A stretch of DNA of 64,000 nucleotides, from positions 62,001-126,000 of the forward strand of contig JAYORG010000004.1 of NCBI GenBank assembly GCA_038123275.1. Direction: 5' to 3'. The position numbers and the translations under genes are program-made. Source of the stretch: CAJQHT01 sp038123275 (GTDB lineage: Bacteria; Pseudomonadota; Alphaproteobacteria; Rickettsiales; UBA1997). Positions 42,305 to 50,269 of this stretch are shown here, one piece after another. Below the pieces are notes generated by a model that saw only the letters and a list, made by a program, of their open reading frames with translations, had not been told where the DNA came from and made no database searches. Numbering within the stretch: position 1 is the stretch's first letter; every line of letters begins with the position of its first letter.

Positions 42305-44428
42305 ATGACGCAAGAGCTTAACAAGCAACAAAAAGAAGCAGTTTTACATCAGCTGGGCCCATTGCTAGTATTGGCTGGGGCTGGAACTGGCAAAACTAAA
42401 GTATTAACAGGAAGAATTATTAATATTATCAATTCTTACCAGGCAGCTCCATATCAAATTTTAGCAGTTACTTTTACTAATAAGGCTGCTTTTGAAATGA
42501 AACAAAGAATAGCAAGTGAAATTGGCGATGAGGCTAATAATATTTGGGCGGGCACATTTCATTCTATTGCCAGTAGAATTATTAAAAGACATCCAGAAGT
42601 AGTTGGCTTAAAATCAGATTTTACCATCATCGATTCTGACGATCAATTGCGTTTAATTAAGCAAATATTAAATGAGTTAGAAATAGACACTAAAGATCAC
42701 CCTCCCAAGAACTATCTTTATCAAATTGAAAGATTTAAAGATAAAGCTTTACGGGCTCATAATATTTCTAGTGGTAATTTTGATGCTTACAATTTGCCTA
42801 AATTGGCAGAAATTTATTTATCCTATCAAGATAGACTTAAAAGTTTAAACGCTGCAGATTTTGGTGATTTATTACTTTACAATTTAGAAATTTTTAGGAA
42901 TTCTCCTGATATTTTAGAATATTATCAAAAGAAATTTCATTACATCTTAGTTGATGAATATCAAGATACTAATAACAGCCAATATCAATGGTTATTGCAA
43001 TTGGCTGGCAAGGATCAAAATATTTGTGCTGTTGGTGATGATGATCAGTCCATATATTCTTGGCGTGGCGCGCAAGTAAAGAATATCTTAAAATTTGAAA
43101 AAGATTTTAAAAATACTAAGATTATTAGATTAGAGCAAAATTATCGCTCTACTTCTAATATCTTAAAATGTGCAGCTCATGTCATAAAAAATAACTCTAA
43201 TCGTCATGATAAAACTTTATGGAGTGATGAAGTTGATGGTGAAAAAGTAAAGCTTTTATCTTTTATTGACGAGAGAGCAGAAGCCAATGAAGTGGCTAAA
43301 ATTATTGATTGTCTACAGGCCAAAATCAAATTAAACGATGTTGCTATTTTGGTTAGGGCTGGTTATCAAACCCGTTCCTTCGAAGAAGCTTTTATTGCTA
43401 ATTCTTTGCCTTACAGAATTATTGGTGGTTTACGTTTTTTTGAAAGAAGAGAAATTAAGGATGTTATTGCTTATTTAAGAGTTATTTTTAATGACAGCGA
43501 TGATTTAGCTTTGCAAAGAATAATTAATTTACCCAGAAGAGGAGTTGGTAATGTTACGATTAGGAAGTTACTACAAGAAGGCCGTGATACTAATTCATCT
43601 TTATTTTTAAGCGTAAAAAGAGCGGTGGAATCTTCTAGTATTAAAGGCAAAACAAAAGAAGCATTAGGTAAATTTATTGCTGATATTTTAAGATTCAAAG
43701 AGCTTGCCAGCAGCAATAAGTTAGATGAGTTAGTAAAAAGTATTTTAAATGATTCTGGATATTTGGCTATGTGGAAAAATGAAAAAACTCCAGATAGTGT
43801 TAATAGAGTTGAAAATTTAAAAGAATTTGTATCAAGCTTGGAAGAATTTCCCAGTCTAGCAGAATTTCTAGAGCATGTTAGTTTAGTAACAAATAGTGAA
43901 AAAGATACCTTGTCAAAAGATATGGTTAATATCATGACGGTACATAGTGCCAAAGGTTTAGAGTTTAATACAATTTTTGTTCCTGGTCTTGAAGAGGGGG
44001 TTTTTCCAAGCTCTAGATCAGTTGAAGAAAGAAATGGCCTAGAAGAAGAAAGAAGATTATTTTATGTAGCAATGACCCGGGCCCAAAAAGATCTCTATTT
44101 AAGCCATGCACAAAATAGAGTAGTTTTTGGCAGTTTTCAGCCTAGCTTACCTTCAAGGTTTTTAAGTGAATTACCAGAAGATATTTTAGAAAATAGGTCA
44201 ATGGATAATTTTCATTTTGGCTTAAATGATAATTTTAGCACTAGAAATTCTAGCAACAATTCTAAAAAAATTAATGAAGAATCAGATAATGGTTTTTTAC
44301 ATAAAAGAATCTTTCACCAGAAATTTGGTTACGGCAAAGTAGTAGAAATTAATGGCGATAAATTAGAAATTATTTTCGAAAAAACTGGCCCTAAAACAGT
44401 CATTAAAGCTTTTGTTAAGTTGACCTAA
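42305..44428 (+). CDS. uvrD: UvrD/PcrA-type DNA helicase
   Basis: SF1A 3'-5' helicase for excision and mismatch repair. 707 residues: Q-motif LNKQQKEAV, Walker A AGAGTGKT at 24-31, FTNKAAFEMKQRI, Walker B VDEYQDTN, GDDDQSIYSWRGA, RLEQNYRST, VHSAKGLEFNTIFVPGLEEG and FYVAMTRAQ. The C-terminal ~45 residues form the Tudor-like RNAP-binding tail (FGYGKVVEINGDKLEIIFE). It is divergent from the SPOR gene with 173 bp between. Confidence 0.95.
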   Translation: MTQELNKQQKEAVLHQLGPLLVLAGAGTGKTKVLTGRIINIINSYQAAPYQILAVTFTNKAAFEMKQRIASEIGDEANNIWAGTFHSIASRIIKRHPEVVGLKSDFTIIDSDDQLRLIKQILNELEIDTKDHPPKNYLYQIERFKDKALRAHNISSGNFDAYNLPKLAEIYLSYQDRLKSLNAADFGDLLLYNLEIFRNSPDILEYYQKKFHYILVDEYQDTNNSQYQWLLQLAGKDQNICAVGDDDQSIYSWRGAQVKNILKFEKDFKNTKIIRLEQNYRSTSNILKCAAHVIKNNSNRHDKTLWSDEVDGEKVKLLSFIDERAEANEVAKIIDCLQAKIKLNDVAILVRAGYQTRSFEEAFIANSLPYRIIGGLRFFERREIKDVIAYLRVIFNDSDDLALQRIINLPRRGVGNVTIRKLLQEGRDTNSSLFLSVKRAVESSSIKGKTKEALGKFIADILRFKELASSNKLDELVKSILNDSGYLAMWKNEKTPDSVNRVENLKEFVSSLEEFPSLAEFLEHVSLVTNSEKDTLSKDMVNIMTVHSAKGLEFNTIFVPGLEEGVFPSSRSVEERNGLEEERRLFYVAMTRAQKDLYLSHAQNRVVFGSFQPSLPSRFLSELPEDILENRSMDNFHFGLNDNFSTRNSSNNSKKINEESDNGFLHKRIFHQKFGYGKVVEINGDKLEIIFEKTGPKTVIKAFVKLT

Positions 44429-44466
44429 ATCTCCAGTTCCTGACAGATTGGGGTCAGTATTTACTC

Positions 44467-44610
44467 TGACCCTTATTGAAGAGGCGAAGTCAGGAGTCAA
44501 CATTTAAGAGGCTTTAACACTACACAACCTCCCCGCAATTACAGACTTGCATCATATTAACATTGTATTTGCCACATCCCGGCTTCGCCACATAAGCGAG
44601 GGGGTCAAAG
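44467..44610. repeat. Two inverted copies of a short dispersed repeat (family A)
   Basis: Copy 1 (44467-44494, plus) reads TGACCCTTATT, then GAGGCGAAGTCAG. Copy 2 (44578-44610, minus strand) reads TTTGACCCCCTCGCTTAT, then GGCGAAGCC. A third copy lies at 57778-57803. The ~80 bp between copies 1 and 2 shows no gene. Confidence 0.65.
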
Positions 44611-44658
44611 CAAAATATCTACTAACTAAAAGTTAGTAGATATTTAGTCATTGACCCC
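44601..44658. repeat. Long palindrome in the uvrD-acyl-CoA synthetase gap
   Basis: Perfect 15-bp stem AAATATCTACTAACT/AGTTAGTAGATATTT (44613-44627 and 44631-44645, loop AAA), with outer arms GGGGTCAA (44601-44608) and TTGACCCC (44651-44658). It overlaps family A copy 2. Confidence 0.85.
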
Positions 44659-44680
44659 GATTGGATGATGGGTCTGGTTG

Positions 44681-44719
44681 AAAAAAACAATTGTGCTCAG
44701 TGAGCACAATTGTTTTTTT
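44681..44719. terminator. Strong bidirectional terminator
   Basis: Near-perfect 19-bp arms, AAAAAAACAATTGTGCTCA and TGAGCACAATTGTTTTTTT, with a single G between. The run of T at one end and A at the other gives a U-tract on each strand. It sits between convergent uvrD and the acyl-CoA synthetase gene. Confidence 0.9.
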
Positions 44720-44771
44720 AAGAAAAAACCTGGAGATAAATAGTGAATTTATGTTTGTAGAATCTTATTTT

Positions 44772-46532
44772 TTAAAGATAAAACTTATCAATAATATTGT
44801 GGTATTTTTTTTCTAGGGCGCTTCTTTTTAATTTCATAGAAGGAGTTAAATCTCCATTTTCAATGGATAATTCATCCAAAATTAACTCGAATTTTCTAAT
44901 CTTTTCCCAGTCATTTAAACTTTGATTTATTTTATTAATTAACTCTCTAATTTTATTTTGAATTACTTCTTTAGTAAGAAATTCTTTATCATTTAAGTTA
45001 CTCATTCTAAATCTTTTTTTATGAGTTTCTAAATTTTCAAAATCAGGAAATAATAAAGTGCAGACACATTTTCTTCCTTCGGCAATTACTAAAGCGGCAC
45101 TTAAAAAGGGACAATATTGTAGCAATTTTTGTTCAATTGGCACGGGGCTAACATATTTTCCCCCAGCTGTTTTAAATAATTCTTTTTTTCTTCCCAAAAT
45201 TGTAATAAATCCATCATTATCAATTGAGGCTAAATCTCCAGTTTTTAGCCAACCATTTTTATCAATTGTTGCATTAGTTTTTGCTTTATTATTGTGGTAA
45301 CCTTTCATTACACAAGGACCTTTTGCTAATAACTCACCATCTTGAATTTTAACTTTTATGTTAGGAAAAACTTTGCCAACAGTTCCAATTTTTTTAGCAT
45401 TTTTTTGGTTGGCAGATATCACCGGAGATGTTTCTGTTAGACCATATCCAATAAATAGATTAATTCCAATATTATTAAAAAACTGTTCTAAATTTTTAGA
45501 TACAGGAGCACCACCACAAATCATCATTCTTAAATTACCGCCAAGACCGTCGGTTAATTTTTGGTAAACTAGCTTTTTAAATAAGCAGTTTAATGGAACC
45601 TTTCTAATGTCAGGATTGGTTTTTAATGCTAATTTAAAAGCCAGATTACCAATTGCTTTTTTTAAGAAGCTGGCTTTCATTAGGCCATCATTCATTTTAG
45701 CATAGGTTTTTTCAAGCATTCTTGGAACAACCGTCATAATGGTTGGCTTTATTTCTTTAAGTAAATTCCCAATATTCTTTGGGTCATCAGCAAAGTAAAT
45801 ACAAATGCCTTTTGAGATATAAAAGCTCATTACCATTCCTTCAAAAATATGAGCTAAAGGTAAAAATGACAAAGCAATATCTTGATTATGTTTTAATGGA
45901 AAGAATTTATCAGCTCCCTTAATTTGAGTAACCAAATTATCATGTGTTATCTCAACTCCTTTTGGAGTTCCGGTGGAGCCACTTGTGTAAATTATTGTAG
46001 CAATGTCTTGTTTTTTAACTTTTTTAGCTAATTTCTTGTAAGGCTCTTGGTTTTTATTAAGAGAATCACCACCAATATTTAATAGTTCATCAACGCTAAT
46101 AATATTCTTATTTCTTTTGTTACTTTTAAAACCAAAAGTAATGATTTTCTTAAATTTAACTTTTGATTCTAGTAGAAATTGTAGATTTTTTTTGCTGTCA
46201 CAAAAGAAGAAATTAATTTTAGCATCTTTTATTTGAAATAATAAGTTTTCGCTAGATATGTTGGCAAATATGGGAACAGATATGCCGCCACAACTTATTG
46301 AAGCAAAATTAAACATTAGCCAAATTGGGCTAGGGTTAGCCATAATACCCAAAGTTTGATCTTTTTCTAACCCTATTTTTTGTAAAGATAGGGCAAGTCT
46401 GCGAATGCTTTTAGTAAATTCTTTACTAGAAATGCTATGCCACTCATTATTTTTTAAAAAATTAAAAGCTCTAGGGTTATCATATTCTTGATCAACATAA
46501 TTGATCATTTCTACTAAGTTAGTAAATTTCAT
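44772..46532 (-). CDS. Long-chain acyl-CoA synthetase (AMP-binding)
   Basis: Activates fatty acids as acyl-AMP and then acyl-CoA. 586 residues with the AMP-binding signature IIYTSGSTGTPKGVEITHDN, FLPLAHIFEGMVMSF, the A5 motif YGLTETSPVIS and WLKTGDLASIDNDGFITILGRKKELFKTAGGKYVSP. It belongs to the long-chain (FadD/FACL) type by the linker and C-terminal SLNDWEKIRKF. It could supply fatty acids scavenged from a host. It is followed on the same strand only by the terminator gap. Confidence 0.92.
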   Translation of the reverse strand: MKFTNLVEMINYVDQEYDNPRAFNFLKNNEWHSISSKEFTKSIRRLALSLQKIGLEKDQTLGIMANPSPIWLMFNFASISCGGISVPIFANISSENLLFQIKDAKINFFFCDSKKNLQFLLESKVKFKKIITFGFKSNKRNKNIISVDELLNIGGDSLNKNQEPYKKLAKKVKKQDIATIIYTSGSTGTPKGVEITHDNLVTQIKGADKFFPLKHNQDIALSFLPLAHIFEGMVMSFYISKGICIYFADDPKNIGNLLKEIKPTIMTVVPRMLEKTYAKMNDGLMKASFLKKAIGNLAFKLALKTNPDIRKVPLNCLFKKLVYQKLTDGLGGNLRMMICGGAPVSKNLEQFFNNIGINLFIGYGLTETSPVISANQKNAKKIGTVGKVFPNIKVKIQDGELLAKGPCVMKGYHNNKAKTNATIDKNGWLKTGDLASIDNDGFITILGRKKELFKTAGGKYVSPVPIEQKLLQYCPFLSAALVIAEGRKCVCTLLFPDFENLETHKKRFRMSNLNDKEFLTKEVIQNKIRELINKINQSLNDWEKIRKFELILDELSIENGDLTPSMKLKRSALEKKYHNIIDKFYL

Positions 46533-46545
46533 AACCAGCCATTAT

Positions 46546-47709
46546 TTATTCATTAGATTGGTCAAGCACAGGTAAGAATTTTTTGCCCAATTCAAAAAGA
46601 AATTCAAGTTTTTCATAAAAGTAAGAAATTTTTTGGAATAATATTTCATGATTATCAATTAAGTAATATTTAATCAGAACATCTGCTGAGCTAGCTTTTG
46701 CACTGGCAGAGCAAATAATAACCAAAACTAGTAAGGCAAGATAGTTAGAAATAGAGCTAGAAATTAAAGGTCTAATAGTTTTGTTTTTCCTAGCCACTCT
46801 TTCAACTTTTGCAATTCTGCTATCGGTATTGGGATGAGTTGAAAATAAAGTTAAATAACCATTACTACCAAATAAAGATAATGCTACGGCCATGTTGTGG
46901 CCTCCAAAAGCTTGCGCTGCTTGTTTGTCACAGCGATATTCAATTGACCTACTGATAAATCTTCTAATAAATTCATAAAGGTTAGATACTATCTTCCTTT
47001 CAAAAAGTGTAACAATTTTGTTTATTGTTGAGTAAATAAACATAACAATATCAAACAAAATACGGCTTCTTACTCTAACATACCCCAAAATAGTTAGCGG
47101 CAATCTAATCATTAATTCTAATGTTTTAGACACTAAATTAGTTACTTTTTCATTGGTAATAATTAACAATGCTGGCAAATAATCTTTATTAACAAGATGA
47201 GACATTTCATGACCCATAATACTTCTCAAGGTTAACAAAAACTCTCTTGGATCTTTGCTGTTATTAGAGGCGTGATGAATTATTCCTTTAGTTAAAACAA
47301 TTACCTTTTTGCTTAACCCTCCAACAGCAAAGGCGTTAATTTCACCACTACTAGAGACATAAAGTTTAACATCTGTTCGGCCAAATTTATCTTGAACTTG
47401 TTTAAAGATTGGATCTAGAAAATCCATGCCTTTTAATGATTCATATTTTTTGCAATCTTTTAGAGCAGACCTCAAAGAAAAGCCAAAGATAAAATCTAAA
47501 AATAGGTAAAATATCATTAAAAAGCTAATGATAAAAACTAGAAAAGTAAGTATTAAATTAAAGTTAATGTAAGAGAGCTTTTCTAAAATAAAATCTTGTT
47601 TGAAATGTGCCAACAGTGCTATTATTGCTACGAACGGCGTTAGCAAAATAATAAAATTAATTATTGTTAGAATATAAACAATTATTAAGTTAAGAGGTTT
47701 AGCGAACAC
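46546..47709 (-). CDS. M48-family membrane metalloprotease
   Basis: 387 residues with N-terminal membrane helices (about 8-33 and 52-78), the zinc motif HEMSH at 167-171, and a downstream Glu/Arg-rich RSIEYRCDKQAAQAFGG that supplies the third ligand. STHPNTDSRIAKVERVA near the end is typical of M48B/HtpX-like enzymes. Longer than HtpX (~290), it has extra C-terminal hydrophobic sequence. Probably inner-membrane quality control. It starts upstream of the acyl-CoA synthetase gene, 13 bp apart. Confidence 0.88.
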   Translation of the reverse strand: MFAKPLNLIIVYILTIINFIILLTPFVAIIALLAHFKQDFILEKLSYINFNLILTFLVFIISFLMIFYLFLDFIFGFSLRSALKDCKKYESLKGMDFLDPIFKQVQDKFGRTDVKLYVSSSGEINAFAVGGLSKKVIVLTKGIIHHASNNSKDPREFLLTLRSIMGHEMSHLVNKDYLPALLIITNEKVTNLVSKTLELMIRLPLTILGYVRVRSRILFDIVMFIYSTINKIVTLFERKIVSNLYEFIRRFISRSIEYRCDKQAAQAFGGHNMAVALSLFGSNGYLTLFSTHPNTDSRIAKVERVARKNKTIRPLISSSISNYLALLVLVIICSASAKASSADVLIKYYLIDNHEILFQKISYFYEKLEFLFELGKKFLPVLDQSNE

Positions 47710-47789
47710 GAAAAAAACAAATGAATTTGCAAATTTAAGAGTATATGTTTAAATGGTATCTTTAATAAAGTAAAATAATAATTAATAGC

Positions 47790-48608
47790 ATGCGTACAAT
47801 TGAAATAGGAAATATTAAAATTAGCAATAACTTGCCCTTCACTCTCATAGCTGGCCCTTGTCAAACTCAGTCAAGAGATCACTCCTTAATGATGGCAGAA
47901 GAGATTAAAAAAATTACCGATAAGCTTGGCATTAATTTCATTTACAAATCTTCTTTTGACAAGGCTAATAGAACTAGCAATCAAGGAAAAAGAGGCTTGG
48001 GCTTAGAAAAAACCTTACCAATTTTTGAAGAAGTTAAGAAGACTTTTGGCTGTCCAATTTTAACGGATATTCATAATGAAAAACATTGCGTTGATGTAAA
48101 AAACTCAGTTGATATTATTCAAGTTCCTGCATTTCTTTGTCGCCAAACTGATCTTTTAAAAGCCGCAGCAGATAGTAGCTTAGTCGTAAATATTAAAAAA
48201 GGACAATTTTTAGCACCATGGGATGCTAATAATATTGTCGCTAAAATGGACGATTTTGGCAATAAAAATGTTATGCTTACAGAAAGAGGTGCTAGTTTTG
48301 GTTACAACACATTAGTTTCTGATATGAGGTCTTTGCCAATTATGGCCAAAACCGGTTGTCCAGTTGTGTTTGATGCAACTCATTCAGTGCAACAGCCTGG
48401 TGGTCAAGGTGGCGCAAGTGGCGGCCAAAGAGAATTTGTTGCAACTTTAGCAACAGCTGCCGTCAGTGTTGGCGTTGCTGCACTTTTCACTGAAGTGCAT
48501 GAAGATCCTGACAACGCCCCTTCTGACGGCCCATGCATGTTAGAACTTCATAATTTAGAGAAAATTCTAACCAAACTAAAAAGATTTGACGAGATTTCTA
48601 AGAGTTAA
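47790..48608 (+). CDS. kdsA: KDO-8-phosphate synthase
   Basis: Condenses PEP with arabinose-5-phosphate for lipopolysaccharide core. 272 residues with LIAGPCQTQSRDHSL, KSSFDKANRTSNQGKRG, ILTDIHNEKHC, and DATHSVQQPGGQGGASGGQREF near the substrate site. This shows that the cell makes LPS, unlike some wall-less rickettsial relatives. It is divergent from the M48 protease. Confidence 0.96.
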   Translation: MRTIEIGNIKISNNLPFTLIAGPCQTQSRDHSLMMAEEIKKITDKLGINFIYKSSFDKANRTSNQGKRGLGLEKTLPIFEEVKKTFGCPILTDIHNEKHCVDVKNSVDIIQVPAFLCRQTDLLKAAADSSLVVNIKKGQFLAPWDANNIVAKMDDFGNKNVMLTERGASFGYNTLVSDMRSLPIMAKTGCPVVFDATHSVQQPGGQGGASGGQREFVATLATAAVSVGVAALFTEVHEDPDNAPSDGPCMLELHNLEKILTKLKRFDEISKS

Positions 48609-48619
48609 GCAAAGTAACC

Positions 48620-48689
48620 TGTCATCTTGAACTTAGAGAGTCTTGAGCTTTTTGAAGCTCTCCAGAGTCTCTTATGTGATAAGATCTCA
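48620..48689. repeat. Dispersed hairpin repeat, family B, copy 1
   Basis: Starts TGTCATCTTGAACTTAGA and ends CCAGAGTCTCTTATGTG...AAGATCTCA. The same ends recur at 59114-59184. The inner hairpin here is GAGCTT...AAGCTC. It lies just after kdsA. Confidence 0.8.
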
Positions 48690-48783
48690 CGAAACGAGTG
48701 CAAGGGTTAATTCTAGCTAACAGTAAGATTCTATTACATAATAATAAGATATGATAGGTAGAGTAAGATAACTCTAAATATTA

Positions 48784-49458
48784 TCATCCAGACATTTTAC
48801 CCAATACCTCACTAACAAAAGGTATAGTAATTTTCTTTTTCTTTTCAAAGCAATAAAATTCTAGCAATTTACTTACTTGCACTATCGCTTCATAGTTTCT
48901 ATTAATATTTTTGGCTAAATAATCAATAACTTTATCTTCTACTAATAGTTGCTTTACAGAAAATTGCTTAATTAATAGCATTTTAATGAAATCAATTTCT
49001 GGGTCTTTAATCTCAATACTAAAAACATTTTTTAAACGCGAAGCAATATCAGCAAAATCATATTTAATTTGTCCAAGAGGAGTGTTGGAGGTTAGCATTA
49101 AGTGGCAATTTCTTTCAAGTACAATATTAAAAATATGAAATAAGACAGTTTGATTGGTAATTTGCTCAATATTTTCAATAATGTAAGCCTTATTTTCTTC
49201 AATATGGTTAGCAATTGTTTCATCATCCAAATTATCTAGATCTAAAAAATCGGCTTTTGCTAATCTTTGCCAAATATGAGATAAATGACTTTTGCCAGAG
49301 TATTTCTTGCCATAAATAACAAAAATCTTAGGTAGGTTCCTATCTTCTAAATCGTAATTAGTAATAAATTCAAAGGCTTTAGAATTCTCGAAGGCCACTA
49401 AAAAATCGTCATCAAGATAATTATCTAAAAATGGGAAATCAAAACTACTTTGGCGCAA
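48784..49458 (-). CDS. Hda/DnaA-type ATPase domain protein
   Basis: 224 residues with a degenerate P-loop GKKYSGKSHL near 51-60 and the DnaA/Hda layout. Seen: the N-terminal QSSFDFPF resembles the clamp-binding motif of Hda, then FLDLDN and IENIEQI (Walker B-like), LMLTSNTPLG (sensor I) and ASRLKNVFSIEI. It lacks the DnaA DNA-binding domain IV. Hda converts DnaA-ATP to DnaA-ADP after initiation, which fits its place near the putative origin. Confidence 0.82.
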   Translation of the reverse strand: MRQSSFDFPFLDNYLDDDFLVAFENSKAFEFITNYDLEDRNLPKIFVIYGKKYSGKSHLSHIWQRLAKADFLDLDNLDDETIANHIEENKAYIIENIEQITNQTVLFHIFNIVLERNCHLMLTSNTPLGQIKYDFADIASRLKNVFSIEIKDPEIDFIKMLLIKQFSVKQLLVEDKVIDYLAKNINRNYEAIVQVSKLLEFYCFEKKKKITIPFVSEVLGKMSG

Positions 49459-49475
49459 TTGATATCAGCTAATTG

Positions 49476-49766
49476 TTACTCAATAACTTTTGGTACGGCA
49501 AAATAATTATATTGAGCATCAGGAGCATTTTGCAATACATCGTCAACCTCGTTGGTTGTTTCAACCTCGTCAGCAAATAAGGTTAAATTAATGTTGTGTA
49601 CATTATTTAAAATTTCAACATCACTAGTATCAACTTCATTCAAAGAGCCAACCCAATTAGTTATTTTGGTTAACTGAGTAGAAAAATGCTTATTTTCCTC
49701 TTCGTTAATTTTAATATTTGCTAATTTAGCAACTTTATTTATTGTTTCTTTTGTTATTTGAGACAT
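49476..49766 (-). CDS. gatC: Asp/Glu-tRNA amidotransferase subunit C
   Basis: Stabilises GatCAB, which amidates misacylated tRNA-Gln/Asn. 96 residues: ITKETINKVAKLANIKINEEE, an amphipathic N-terminal helix, and the tail LFADEVETTNEVDDVLQNAPDAQYNYFAVPKVIE, as in GatC. gatA and gatB are not adjacent. It is divergent from ruvX with 40 bp between. Confidence 0.93.
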   Translation of the reverse strand: MSQITKETINKVAKLANIKINEEENKHFSTQLTKITNWVGSLNEVDTSDVEILNNVHNINLTLFADEVETTNEVDDVLQNAPDAQYNYFAVPKVIE

Positions 49767-49806
49767 AGACTTATTTCTTTATTTTCCAACTGAAGTAAAA
49801 CTAACA

Positions 49807-50265
49807 GTGATTTTTGATAATTTCAACCAATTAAATAAAACTCTACCCAGGGAAGGGCGTTTAATGGCCATTGATGTTGGCACTAAAAGAATTGGTATTG
49901 CTGTTAGCGATAAATCAAGAATGATTGCCAGCCCCAAAGCTACCATTAATCGTAAAAATAATATTAATGACTTTGGCAAAATCAAAGATCTAATTTTAGA
50001 AAACGATATTAAAGCTATCATTATCGGGTTACCCTTAAATATGGATGAGTCTGAAAATGAAATGAGTCAATTTTCTCGTCGTTTTGCTAAAAACTTAGAT
50101 GAGTTTTTAAATGATGTTAAAATATATCTTCATGATGAAAGGCTTACCTCATTTATTGCTAAAGATGATTTATTAACGGCAATAAAAGGCAAAAAAGATA
50201 AGAAGAAAACGATAATTGATCAAATGGCTGCCAGTATTATTTTGCAATCATTTTTAGCGCTTTAA
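49807..50265 (+). CDS. ruvX: RuvX/YqgF, RNase H-fold pre-16S rRNA nuclease
   Basis: 152 residues from the GTG at 49807. The RNase H fold is shown by LMAIDVGTKRIGIAVSDKSRMIASP, IIGLPLNMDESENEMSQ, LHDERLTS and a C-terminal DQMAASIILQSFL. These carry the acidic catalytic residues. The family processes the 16S rRNA 5' end and has been linked to Holliday-junction resolution. It ends 4 bp before the giant convergent gene. Confidence 0.95.
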   Translation: MIFDNFNQLNKTLPREGRLMAIDVGTKRIGIAVSDKSRMIASPKATINRKNNINDFGKIKDLILENDIKAIIIGLPLNMDESENEMSQFSRRFAKNLDEFLNDVKIYLHDERLTSFIAKDDLLTAIKGKKDKKKTIIDQMAASIILQSFLAL

Positions 50266-50269
50266 TAAA

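Noticed and set aside
44429..44771. A short gene in the uvrD-acyl-CoA synthetase gap
   Set aside because: No open frame with a start and plausible composition; the gap is filled by palindromes and repeats.
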